A DNA stretch of 64,000 bases, taken from NCBI GenBank assembly GCA_947172415.1, contig OX359190.1:6076001-6140000 (forward strand), in the 5' to 3' direction. This document shows, piece after piece, positions 23,801 to 36,609 of the stretch. A program made the translations under genes and the position numbers. The DNA is from Chondrosia reniformis. Its lineage: Eukaryota > Porifera > Demospongiae > Chondrillida > Chondrillidae. Position 1 is the first letter of the stretch, and every line of letters starts with the position of its first letter. The notes below the pieces were generated by a model, which had not been told where the DNA came from, ran no database searches, and worked only from the letters and a program-made list of their open reading frames with translations.

Positions 23801-26800
23801 TGTACTATGTGTATGTACCAGTTGTTGATCCTTGTGCTAGTTATACTATGTACTAGGTTGGTTCTATTTGTATGTACTAGATACTGCTAGTTGTATGAAC
23901 TAGTTTTATGAACTAGTTGTATGTACTGTTTATATGTACTAGTTAGATGTACCAGTTATATGTACCAGTTATATGTACTAGTAGTATGTACTAGTTATAA
24001 TTACTAGCTTTATGTACTATTTGTGTGTACTAATTGTATGCACTTGTTGTATGTACTAGTTGTAGGTTCTAGTACTGGTTAAACTAGGTACTAGGTAGGT
24101 TCTTTATAGTTATATGTACCAGAAACTACTTGTATGTACTTGTTATATAAAGTAGTTATACGACCTAGTTGTATATACCAGTAGTATGACCTAGTTGCTA
24201 GTTTTTTTATGTACAAGTTGTTTGTAAAAGTTCAATGTACTAGTTTTATGTTTTCATTCCAATTTGTATGTACTAGTTATATGTACTAATTCTACCAACT
24301 AATTGCATGTACAAGTTGCATGTACTAGCTGCATGTACATGTTGCGCGTACTAGTTCAATGTACTAGTTGTATGTAGTCGTTAATAGTTGTTAGTAGTAG
24401 TTGTATGTTCTAGTTTTCTGTTCTAGTTCCAGTTATATGTACTAGTTGTAGGTACTAGTTGTGTATATTAGTTGCAAGTACGAATCGTATGTCCTATTTG
24501 CATGTACTAGTTGTATGTGATAGTTAATAGTTGTATAGTCTAGTTGTATGTACTAGCTGTGTGCACTAGTTTTAAGTACTAGTTGTATGTGCTATGTCCA
24601 TGTTCCAGTTGTTGATTCTTGTACTATTTATACTATGTACTAGGTAGGTTCTAGTTATATGTACTAAATACTTGTTGCATGTACTAGTTGTATGAACTAG
24701 TTTTATGAACTAGTTGTATGAACTATTTATATGTACTAGGTATATGTAGCAGTTATATGTTCTAGTTTTATGTACTAGTAGTGTGTACTAGTTATATTTA
24801 CTAGCTTTATGTACTATTTGTGTGTACTAATTGTATGCACTAGTTGTATGTACTAGTTGTATGTACTAAATACTATTTGTATGTAATAGTTGAATGTAGT
24901 AGTTATTTGTACTAGTTGAATGTATAAGTAGTGTGTAATTGTTGTATGTACTAGTTATATGCATTAGTTGTATGTAGTATTTGTATGTTACTTTGTATGT
25001 ACTACTTTTATGTACTAGATGTTTGAACAAGGTTTAGGTTCTAGTACAAGTTATACTTTGTATTAGGAATGAACTAGCTCTATGTTTGTTTGTGTGAACT
25101 AGTTTTCTGCACTAGTTGTATGTACTATATTTATGTGCTAATTATATGTGTTATAGTTATATGTACTAATTATATATACTAGTTTCATGCACTAGTTGTA
25201 TGTACTAGTAGTATATACTAGTTGTAAATTCTATTCCTAATTATACTAGGTACTAGGGAGGAACTAGTTGTATATACTAGACACTAGTTGTATGTACTAG
25301 TTATGTGGACTAGTTATATGTACTAGTTGTATGTACCAGTTTTGTGTAATTGTTGTATGTACTTGTTGCATGTACTACTTATATGTAGTCATTACATTTG
25401 TATATACTGGGTGTGTGTACCAGTTGTTTGTACTAGTTATATATTCTAGTTCTACGTACTATTTATATGTACTAAATATATGTGAATGTACTACGTATAT
25501 GTACTAGTTGTATGTACAAGTTGTTTTAGCTGGTTGTATGTACTAATTCTATGTACTAGTTGTATGTACTAGTTATATGTAGTAGATATGAACCAGTTGT
25601 ATATACAAGATGTATGCACTAGTACTTTGTACTAGCTGTATATTAGTTTTATGAACTAGTTGCATGTACTATGTGTATGGACTAGTTGTATGTTCTAGTC
25701 ACATGTACTAGTTATATGTACTAGTTACTAGTTGTATGAACTAGTTGTAACTATTAAATTTATGTACTAGTTGTATGTACTAGTTAATAGTTGTATAGTC
25801 TAGTTGTATGTATTAGTTCTATGCACTAGTTGTAAGTACTAGTTGTATGTACTATGTGCATGTTCCAGTTGTTGATTCTTGTACTATTTATACTATGTAC
25901 TAGGTAGGTTCTAGTTGTATGTACTAGATACCTGTTGCATGTACTAGTTGTATGAACTAGTTTTATGAACTAGTTGAGTGTACTCTTTATATGAACTAGG
26001 TTTATGTACCAGTTATATGTACTAGTTTGATGTACTAGTAGTAGGTACTAGTTATATTTACTAGCTGTATGTACTACTTGTATGTACTAATTGTATGCAC
26101 TAGTTGTATGTACTAGTTGTATGTACTAGTTGTATGTACTAAATACTATTTGTATGTACTAGTTGAATGTATAAGTAGTGTGTAACTGTTGTATGTACTA
26201 GTTATATGTACTAGTTATATGTAGTAGATATGAACCAGTGGTATGTACAAGATGTATGCACTAGTACTTTGTACTAGCTGTATACTAGTTTTATGAACTA
26301 GTTGTATGTACTATGTGTATGGACTAGTTGTATGTTCTAGTCGCATGTACTAGTTATATGTACTAGTTACTAGTTGTATGAACTAGTTGTAACTATTAAA
26401 TTTATGTACTAGTTGTATGTACTAGTTAATAGTTGTATAGTCTAGTTGTATGTATTAGTTCTATGCACTAGTTGTGAGTACTAGTTGTATGTACTATGTG
26501 TATATTCCAGTTGTTGATTCTTGTATCATTTATACTATATACTAGGTAGGTTCTAGTTGTATGTACTAGATACTTGTTGCATGTACTAGTTGTATGTACT
26601 TTTTGTATGTTCTAGTTGTATGTACTAGTCGTATGCACTAGATGTTTGAACTAAAATTAGGTTCTAGTACAAGTTATAGTAGGTACTAGGAATGAACTAG
26701 TTTTAGAACTACTTGTTTGTTTGTGTGAACTAGTTTTTTGCACTAGTTGCATGTACTATATTTATGTGCTAATTATATGTGTCATATGTAATAGTTATAT

Positions 26801-29041
26801 GTACTAGTTATATGTACTAGTTTCATATACTAGTTGTATGTACTAGTGGTATGTACTAGTTGTAGGTTATAATCCTAATTATACTAGGTACTAGGGAGGA
26901 ACTAGTTGTATATACTAGACACTAGTTGTATGTACTAGTTATGTGTACTAGTTATATGTACTAGTTGTATGTATCAGTTTTGTATAATTGTTGTATGTAC
27001 TAGTTGTATGTACTGTTTATATGTACTAGTTGTTTGTACTAGTTGTATGTACTACTTATATGTTCTTGTTACAATTGTATGTACTGGGTGTATGTACTAG
27101 TTGTTGGTACTAGTTATATATACTAGTCGTACGTACTATTTATATATACTATATATATGTGTATGTACTAGGTATATGTACTACTTGTATGTACAAGCTG
27201 TATTAGCTGGTTGTAAGTACTAATTGTATGCACTAGTTGAAAGTACTAGTCGTATGTACTAGTTGTACGTGCTAGAACTAGCTATATTTACTAGTTTTAG
27301 GTACTAGTTGTATATATTCGTTGTATGTAGTAGTTGCATATGCTAATTGTAAGTACAAGTTCTGTGTACTATATAGTTGTATGTATATACTAGTTGTATG
27401 TACCAGTTGTACTTACTAGTTGTATGTACTAGTTGTATTTATAATTTGTATGTTCTATTTATATGTGTGTGTACTAATTATATTTACTTGTTGTAGCGCT
27501 ATTTATATATTTGTATGTGCTATTTACATTTACTAGGTATACGTGTATGAACTAGTTAAATGTAGTAGGTTTATATACTAGTTATATGTCCTAGTTGTAT
27601 GTACTAGTTGCATGCACTAGTTGTATGTTCCAGTTGTATGTACTAGTCACATGTAAGAATTATATTTACTAGTTACTAATTTTATAAACTAGTTGTACCT
27701 ACGAATTTTATGTACTACTTGTATGTACTAGTTGTATGTATATACCAGTTGTATGTACTAGTTAAATGTACTAGTTTTATATTTATACTAATTGTATGTA
27801 CTAGCTTCTAGTTTTATGTATTATGTGTAGGTACTATTCATATATACCAGTTATATGTTTATGTATTAGTTTTATGTAGTAGGTGTGTGTACTTGTTATA
27901 TGTAGTAGGTGTTTGTACTTGTAATATGTACAAATTGAAAGTACTAGTTGTATGTGCTAATTGTATGTACCCGTTCTGTGTTCTAGTTGTATGTTGATAC
28001 TAGTTGTATGTACTAGCTTTGTACTAGTTGTATGTACTAGTCCTTTGAACTAGTTGTAGCTTCTGGTACAAGTTATACTAGGAACTAGGAAGGAACGTGT
28101 TCTCTATTCTACATGTGTTGTTTGTTTGAACCAGTTTTATGTACTAATTGTGTGTACTAGTTGTAGGTTAAAAGCCTAGTTATATTAGAGACTAGGGAGG
28201 TGCTAGTTGTATGTACTAGATACTAATTGTATATACTAGTTGTATGTACCAGTTGTATGTAATTGTATTAGTTGTATGTACTATTTATATGTACTATATA
28301 TATGTTTGTGTACTAGCTATATATACTACTTGTTTGTGCTAGCTATATGTGCTGGTTGTAGGTACTAATTGTATGTACTTGTTGTATGTACTAATAGCAG
28401 GTATATTTACTAGTTGTAGGTGCTAGTTGTATGTACAAGTTGTGTGTGGTAGTTGTATGTACTAATTGTATGGACTAGTTGGATGTACTAGTTGTATGTA
28501 CTAAATATGAACCAGTTGTGTGTACAAGATGTATGCACTAGTTCTTTGTACTAGCTATATACTAGTTTTATGAAGTAGTTGTATCTACTTGTTGTAAATA
28601 TAGTTGTATGTCATAGTTGCATGTACTAGTTGTATGTACTAGTTACTAGTTGTGTGAACTACTTGTACCTACTAAATTTATGTACTAGTTGTATTAACTC
28701 TTTGTATGTATATACTAGTTTTATGTACTAGTTAAATGTACTAGTGTTATATATATGTTAGTCGTATGGACTAATTTCTAGTTGTATGTACTAGTTTTAT
28801 GTACCCGTTCAATGTACTAGTTGTGTGTACTATTTATAATAACAAGGTATATGTGTATTTACTAGTTATATGTAGTTGGTGTATGTACTAGTTATCTATC
28901 TATGTTGTTTGTCCTAGTTGTATCTACTAGTTTAATGTACTAGTTATATGTACTCGTTAATAGTTGTATGAACTAAGTTGTACGTACTAATTGTCAATAC
29001 TGGTTGTATGAACTAGTTGTATGTACTAGTTTTATGAACTA
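20871..29041 (+). repeat. Minisatellite array, forward (left arm), with internal duplications
   Basis: About 8.2 kb of degenerate units without genes. Two recent tandem duplications are visible: a 148-bp unit (starts 22473 and 22621, GAGGAGTTGCATGTGC) and a 642-bp unit (starts 25581 and 26223, AGTAGATATGAACCAG). Confidence 0.92.
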
Positions 29042-29591
29042 CAGTGGAACCTCTCTAAGACGGACACCATCGGGACAGAGCCATGTGTCCATTATATGGA
29101 GGGTGCCCTTTATTCAGAGGTTTTTGTTTTAAGTTTAAGTTTATAGATAGAGATATACTGCGTACAATCGCACCGGCTGTATCTCACTTACTAAAAAGAA
29201 GCACTAATAAAGCACGGTTGAAGATTTGTAGCTGCTGTTAATCGTAGCGCAGGATATGGCATAGATTTTATGGCACACAAGACTACATTGATAGACTCCG
29301 AGAACTTATCATGCCGTAGAAATAGAATAGCAATTTTTTTTAATAAACTGGTGCTAATTGCGTGTGCGAGAAAAGAGCGCAAGCGTCTGCAATCTCTGTT
29401 ATCAGAGGTTCTTTTGTATTGGGTCGGTCAAACGGGGAGTATTTTGTTGTCCGTTTTACGGGTTAGAGAGGTGTCCGTTTTTGGAGTATTTTTGTACAGA
29501 GATTACCGGATATCGTTCAGGACCTGCGTAAGTGTCCGTTTTAACGCAAGTGTCCGCCGTTGGGAGGTGTCCGTTAATGGAGGTTCCACTG
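29042..29591 (+). mobile_element. 550-bp CAGTGGAACC-ended miniature element (left arm)
   Basis: Starts CAGTGGAACCTC and ends with GAGGTTCCACTG, flanked by TA on both sides. The ends and the TA duplication fit Tc1/mariner-pogo-type DNA transposons. Subterminal GGACAC/GTGTCCGT motifs repeat near both ends. The 116-aa frame inside shows no transposase motifs and is probably spurious, so this is a non-autonomous copy. A mirror copy lies at 36058-36607. Confidence 0.85.
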
Positions 29592-29593
29592 TA

Positions 29594-32310
29594 GTTGTAT
29601 GTAATAGTTGCATGTACTAGTTGCATGTACTGGTTATATGTACTAGTTAATAGTTGTGTGAACTAGTTGTACGACCTAATTGTAAATAGTAGTTGTATGA
29701 ACTAGTTGTTTGTATATAATAGTTGTATGAACTAATTACATGTGCTAGTTTTGTGTATATATTAGTTGTATGTACTAGTTTCTAGTTGCATGTACTAGTT
29801 TTATGAACTAGTTATATATACTATATGGATGCACTATTCATATGTACTAGTTATATATTTATGTACTAATTATATGTTGTAGGTGTGTACTAGTTATAGA
29901 TCCTAGTTTTATGTACTCGTTCTATGTACTAGTAGTTGTATGAACTACTTGTATGTACTATGTTAATGTACTATATATATGTGCTAGTTATATTTTTAGG
30001 TATTAGTTATATGTGGTAGATGTGTGTACTAGTTAAATGTACAAGTTGCAAGTACCAGTTGCATGTACTAGTTGTATGGACTAGTACTAGTTATATTTAT
30101 TAGTTGTAGATACTAGTTGTTTGTACTTGTTGTATGTATATACTAGTTGTATTTACTAATTGTATATCCTAGGTGTGTGTACTAAATGGTATGTTTTAGT
30201 TGTATGTACTATTTGTATGTACTAGTTATATGTACTAATTTTATCTACTAATTGTATGTACAAGTTGCGTGTACTAGTTGCATGAACATGTTGTGCATAC
30301 TACTTCAGTGTACTAGTTGTGTACACGTTACTGGCTGTTAGTAGTAGGTGTAGGTACTAGTTTGATGAACTAGTTCCAGTTATATGTACTAGTTGTAGGT
30401 ACTAGTTGTATTTATTAGTTGCAAGTACGATTGGTATGTCCTTTTTGCACGTACTAGTTGTTTGTACTAGTTAATAGTTGTATAGTCTAGTGGTATGTTC
30501 TAGTTGTCTGAACTAGTTTTATGAACTAGTTGTATGTTCTGTTTATATGTACTAGTTATATTTACCAGTTATATGTACTAGTTTTATGTACTTGTAGTAT
30601 GTACAAGTAATATTTACTAGCTGTAAGTACTATCTGTGCATACTAATTGTATGCACTAGTTGTATGTACTAGTTGTATGTACATACTATACTATTTGTAT
30701 GTACTAGTCGAATGTATTAGTTATTTGTACTAGTTGAATGTATAAGTAGTGTGTAATTGTTGTATGTACTAGTTATATGTACTAGTTGTATGTACTAGTT
30801 GTATGTAATAGTTGTATGTAATAGTTGTATTTACTAGTTGTATGTACTAGATGTTTGAACTAGGTTTAGGTTCTAGTACAAGTTATACTAATGAACTGGT
30901 TCTATGAACTACTCGTTTGTTGGTGTGAACAAGTTTTCTGTACTAGTTGCATGAACTAGTTGTATGTACTAGTCGCATGTACTAGTTATATGTACTAGTT
31001 ACTAGTTGTATGAACTAGTTGTACCTATTAATTTTATGTACTAGTTGTATGTATATACCAGTTGTATGTACTAGCTATGTTGTAGTTGTATGTTCTAGTT
31101 GTATGTACTAGTTTCTATTTGTATGTACCATGTGGGTGTACTATTCATATATACTAGTTATATGTTTATGTATTAGTTATATGTGATAGGTGTTTGAACT
31201 TGTTATATGTACTAGTTAAAAGTACTAGATGTATGTGCTAATTGTATGTACACGTTCTGTGTACTAGTTGTATATACTAGCTTTGTACTAGTTGTATGTT
31301 CTAGTTGTCTTTACTATTTGTATGTACTATTTGTATGTACTATTTGTATGTTTGTGTACTGGTTATATGTACTAGTTGTATGTACTAGTTGTATGTACTA
31401 GTTGTATGTAATAGTTGTATTTACTAGTTGTATGTACTAGATGTTTGAACTAGGTTTAGGTTCTAGTACAAGTTATACTAATGAACTGGTTCTATGAACT
31501 ACTCCTTTGTTGGGGTGAACAAGTTTTCTGTACTAGTTGCATGTACTAGTTGTATGTACTAGTCGCATGTACTAATTATATGTACTAGTTACTAGTTGTA
31601 TGAACTAGTTGTACCTATTAATTTTATGTACTAGTTGTATGTATATACCAGTTGTATGCACTAGCTATGTTGTAGTTGTATGTTCTAGTTGTATGTACTA
31701 GTTTCTATTTGTATGTACCATGTGTGTGTACTATTCATATATACTAGTTATATGTTTATATATTAGTTATATGTAGTAGGTGTTTGAACTTGTTATATGT
31801 ACTAGTTAAAAGTACTAGATGTATGTGCTAATTGTATGTACACGTTCTGTGTACTAGTTGTATATACTAGCTTTGTACTAGTTGTATGTTCTAGTTGTCT
31901 TTACTATTTGTATGTACTATTTGTATGTACTATTTGTATGTTTGTGTACTGGTTATATGTACTAGTTGTATGCGCAAGCTGTATGTACTAGTTGTATGTA
32001 TTATTTATATTTTCTAGATATATGTGTATGTGCTCGTTATATGTAGTAGGTGTATGTACTAGTTATATGTCCTAGTTGTACATACGAGTTGAATGTACTA
32101 GTTGTATGTTCAAGTATTTTGTACTCGTTCTATGAATTGTATATACTAGTTTCTATTTGTATATACTAGTTGTATGTACTTTTTGTAAGTACTTGTTGTA
32201 TGTACTAAGTGTATGTACTATTTTTATATAGTAGTTATATTTGTATGTACTGGTTATATGTAGTAGGTGTATGTACTAGTTATATGTCCTAGTTGTTTGT
32301 CCTAGTTATA
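29594..32310 (+). repeat. Minisatellite array, forward (left arm), with 590-bp tandem duplication
   Basis: 13-bp units. A unit of 590 bp is duplicated: GATGTTTGAACTAGGTTTAG at about 30850 and again at about 31440, with matching text through about 31970. The right arm shows only one equivalent marker (about 34070-34140). Confidence 0.92.
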
Positions 32311-34628
32311 TTATACACATATACCTAGTAATTACAAATAGAACATAAATCTAGTATATTCAACTAGAAACTTTTATAAACACTAGTACATTTAAATAGT
32401 ACATAAAAATAGTACATAAAACTAATATATACATACAAAGAGTACGTACAATTAGTACATAAAATTAGTAGGTACAACTAGTTCACACAACTAGTAACTA
32501 GTACATCTAACTAGTACATGCAACTATAACATACAACTAGTACATACAACTAGCACCTACAACTAAGAAATATAACTAGTATTAGTACATACAACAAGTA
32601 CATACAATTAGTACATACAACCAGCACATACAGCTAGTACATACAAGTAGTAAATATAAATAGTACATACAACTAGTACAATTACCCACAACTGGTACAT
32701 GCAACTAGTACATGCAATTAGTAACTAGTACATACAACTAGCACTTCGCTATTACCTAATATGACTAGGACTTGAACCTACAACTAGTACATACAACTAG
32801 TACATACAATTTGCAACTAGTACATAAAACTAATACATACAACTAGTACATATAACTATTACATTTGATTGGTACATACAAATGGTATCGAGTACATACA
32901 AGTAGTATATACAGCTAGTACATTCAACTAGTATATACAACCACTACATAAGCCGGAAACTAGTACATACAACTAGTACATAGCTACTACATACAACTAG
33001 TATATACATACAAATAGTGCATACAACTAACACATACAATTAGTACATACAACCACTACATCCAACTACTACTTACAACCAGTACTTACAACTGGTAAAT
33101 ATTAACTAATTCTGGTACATAGAACCAGTATATACAACTAATACGTTAAAGTAGTCCTAACAACTAGTACAAACAACTAATTCCTACTCAGTACCTAATA
33201 AAACTAGTACTAGCACCTACAACTTATACATACAGCTAGCGCATACACGTAGTACAGGCAACTTGTACATCCAACTGTATCATACTATATACTACATATA
33301 ACCAGTACATACAAATATAACTACTATATAAAAATAGTACATACACCTAGTACATACAACAAGTACTTACAAAAAGTACATACAACTAGTATATACAATT
33401 CATAGAACGAGTACAAAATACTTGAACATACAATTAGTACATTCAACTCGTATGTACAACTAGCACAAAAAACTATGACATATAACTAGTACATACACCT
33501 ACTACATATAACGAGCACATACACATATATCTAGAAAATATAAATAAATAAAAAAGTACTAGTACATACAGCTTGCGCATACAACGAGTACATATAACCA
33601 GTACACAAACATAAAAATAGTACATACAAATAGTACATACAAATAGTAAAGACAACTAGAACATACAACTAGTACAAAGCTAGTATATACAACTAGTATA
33701 AACATACAACTAGTACACAGAATGTGTACATACAATTAGCACATACATCTAGTACTTTTAACTAGTACATGTGACAGGTTCAAACACCTACTACATATAA
33801 CTAATACATAAACATATAACTAGTATATATGAATAGTACACACACATGGTACATACAAATAGAAACTAGTACATACAACTAGAACATACAACTACTACAT
33901 AGCTAGTACATACAACTGGTATATACATACAACTAGTACATAAAATTAATAGGTACAACTAGTTCATACAACTAGTAACTAGTACATATAACTAGTACAT
34001 GCGACTAGTACATACAACTAGTTCATGCAACTAGTACAGAAAACTTGTTCACACCAACAAACGAGTAGTTTATAGAACCAATTCATTAGTATAACTTGTA
34101 CTAGAACCTAAAACTAGTTCAAACATCTAGTACATACAACTAGTAAATACAACTAGTACATACAACTAGTACATACAACTAGTACATACAACTAGTACAT
34201 ATAACTAGTACATACAACTAGTACATACAACTAGTACATATAACTAGTACATACAACAATTACACACTACTTATACATTCAACTAGTACAAATAACTAAT
34301 ACATTCGACTAGTACATACAAATAGTATAGTATGTACATACAACTAGCACATACAACTAGTGCATACAATTAGTATGCACAGATAGTACTAACAGCTAGT
34401 AAATATTACTTGTACATACTACAAGTACATAAAACTAGTACATATAACTGGTAAATATAACTAGTACATATAAACAGAACATACAACTAGTTCATAAAAC
34501 TAGTTCAGACAACTAGAACATACCACTAGACTATACAACTATTAACTAGTACAAACAACTAGTACATGCAAATAGGACATACAAATCGAACTTGCAACTA
34601 ATAAATACAACTAGTACCTACAACTAGG
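32311..34628 (-). repeat. Minisatellite array, inverted (spacer and start of right arm)
   Basis: At about 32311 the unit flips to CATACAACTAGTA. Positions 32311 to about 33290 have no mirror in the left arm and form the spacer. From about 33291 the text mirrors the left arm. Confidence 0.9.
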
Positions 34629-35250
34629 AGAGAACCTTGTTACTTCTTGCCTTAGTGTACTAAGGCAAGGAGTATCTGGCTTGGACAACCCTCAGTCAGT
34701 TATGTTTTCCTTTCTTTGGGTTTTTAGCCAGAAGCCTCGGCTTTTCCTCCTTCCGACAGCAGCAGACGGGTGCACGTCGGGCCAAAGTTGACCGTCATAA
34801 TAGGAGGGAGTACCTCCATACACCAATCCACCACTGCTTTCCAGAGGTCGACAGGCAAGGACTGGGACAGGACTACTTATCGTCCAGGCCCCAATCCCTC
34901 AACAGATAGATGTCGCCTCAATATCCTCACAGCCGAACAGAGAACAGTTCTCTGCATGGCTCTCATCACTTCTACTGCACTTTTTGACAGCTTTGGAATT
35001 CCCCTAAGGTCTTCCAGGAGCATGTCCACTGTCCCTAAAGCACCAATTATCATCGGGACTACCTTAATTCGGTAGCCCCTAAATTGTTTCCTCATATCAG
35101 CTGCCAGCTTCTGGTACTTTTGGAACTTCTCTTGCCATCTTCCATTAATATTGCTGTCAGTAGGAACTGACATCTCAATAATGAAGATGGACTTACATAG
35201 CCAATCCTCAACCACTAAGTCTGGCCTTCTTTCTGTCTATCTTTCTGTCT
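34629..35250 (-). mobile_element. 5'-truncated second copy of the RLE retrotransposon (right arm only)
   Basis: The minus strand matches the last ~620 bp of 12145-16496. It has the endonuclease end, open from 35215 to 34877 (VEDWLCKSIFIIEMSVPTD, EKFQKYQKLAADMRKQF), then the 3' non-coding region and the 11-bp stem-loop (34646-34669). 5' truncation is typical of target-primed reverse transcription. It is flanked by CTACAACTAG on both sides, possibly a 10-bp duplication, but that string is also common repeat text. The left arm has no equivalent. Confidence 0.88.
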
Positions 35251-36057
35251 ACAACTAGTACATATAACTGGAACTAGTTCATCAAACTAGTACCTACACC
35301 TACTACTAACAGCCAGTAACGAGTACACACAACTAGTACATTGAAGTAGTATGCACAACATGTTCATGCAACTAGTACACGCAACTTGTACATACAATTA
35401 GTAGATAAAATTAGTACATATAACTAGTACATACAAATAGTACATACAACTAAAACATACCATTTAGTACACACACCTAGGATATACAATTAGTAAATAC
35501 AACTAGTATATACATACAACAAGTACAAACAACTAGTATCTACAACTAATAAATATAACTAGTACTAGTCCATACAACTAGTACATGCAACTGGTACTTG
35601 CAACTTGTACATTTAACTAGTACACACATCTATCACATATAACTAATACCTAAAAATATAACTAGCACATATATATAGTACATTAACATAGTACATACAA
35701 GTAGTTCATACAACTACTAGTACATAGAACGAGTACATAAAACTAGGATCTATAACTAGTACACACCTACAACATATAATTAGTACATAAATATATAACT
35801 AGTACATATGAATAGTGCATCCATATAGTATATATAACTAGTTCATAAAACTAGTACATGCAATTAGAAACTAGTACATACAACTAATATATACACAAAA
35901 CTAGCACATGTAATTAGTTCATACAACTATTATATACAAACAACTAGTTCATACAACTACTATTTACAATTAGGTCGTACAACTAGTTCACACAACTATT
36001 AACTAGTACATATAACCAGTACATGCAACTAGTACATGCAACTATTACATACAACTA
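35251..36057 (-). repeat. Minisatellite array, inverted (right arm)
   Basis: Reverse-complement units between the truncated retrotransposon and the 550-bp element. No gene is seen. Confidence 0.9.
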
Positions 36058-36607
36058 CAGTGGAACCTCCATTAACGGACACCTCCCAACGGCGGACACT
36101 TGCGATAAAACGGACACTTACGCAGGTCCCGAAAGATATCCGGTAATCTCTGTACAAAAATACTCCAAAAACGGACACCTCTCTAACCCGTAAAACGGAC
36201 AACAAAATACTCCCCGTTTGACCAACACAATACAAAAGAACCTCTGATAACGGAGATTGCAGACGCTTGCGCTCTTTTCTCGCACACGCGATTAGCACCA
36301 GTTTATTAAAAAAAATTGCTATTCTATTTCTACGGCATGATAAGTTCTCGGAGTCTATCAATGTAGTCTTGTGTGCCATAAAATCTATGCCATATCCTGC
36401 GCTACGATTAACAGCAGCTACAAATCTTCAACCGCGCTTTATTAGTGCTTCTTTTTAGTAAGTGAGATACAGCCGGTGCGATTGTACGCAGTATATCTCT
36501 ATCTATAAACTTAAACTTAAAACAAAAACCTCTGAATAAAGGACACCCTCCATATAATGGACACATGGCTCTGTCCCGATGGTGTCCGTCTTAGAGAGGT
36601 TCCACTG
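36058..36607 (-). mobile_element. 550-bp CAGTGGAACC-ended miniature element (right arm)
   Basis: Mirror copy of 29042-29591 with the same length, TA flanks and ends. By eye about 9 substitutions separate the two (about 1.6%). The outer flanks (ATGAACTA and AGTTGTATGTAATAG in the left-arm sense) are also shared, so the pair was made by duplicating one insertion. Confidence 0.87.
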
Positions 36608-36609
36608 TA

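Noticed and set aside
29270-29620. 116-aa ORF in the 550-bp element as a gene
   Set aside because: It runs through the terminal repeat into the minisatellite and has no transposase motif. Its mirror in the right arm differs at several residues without sign of constraint.
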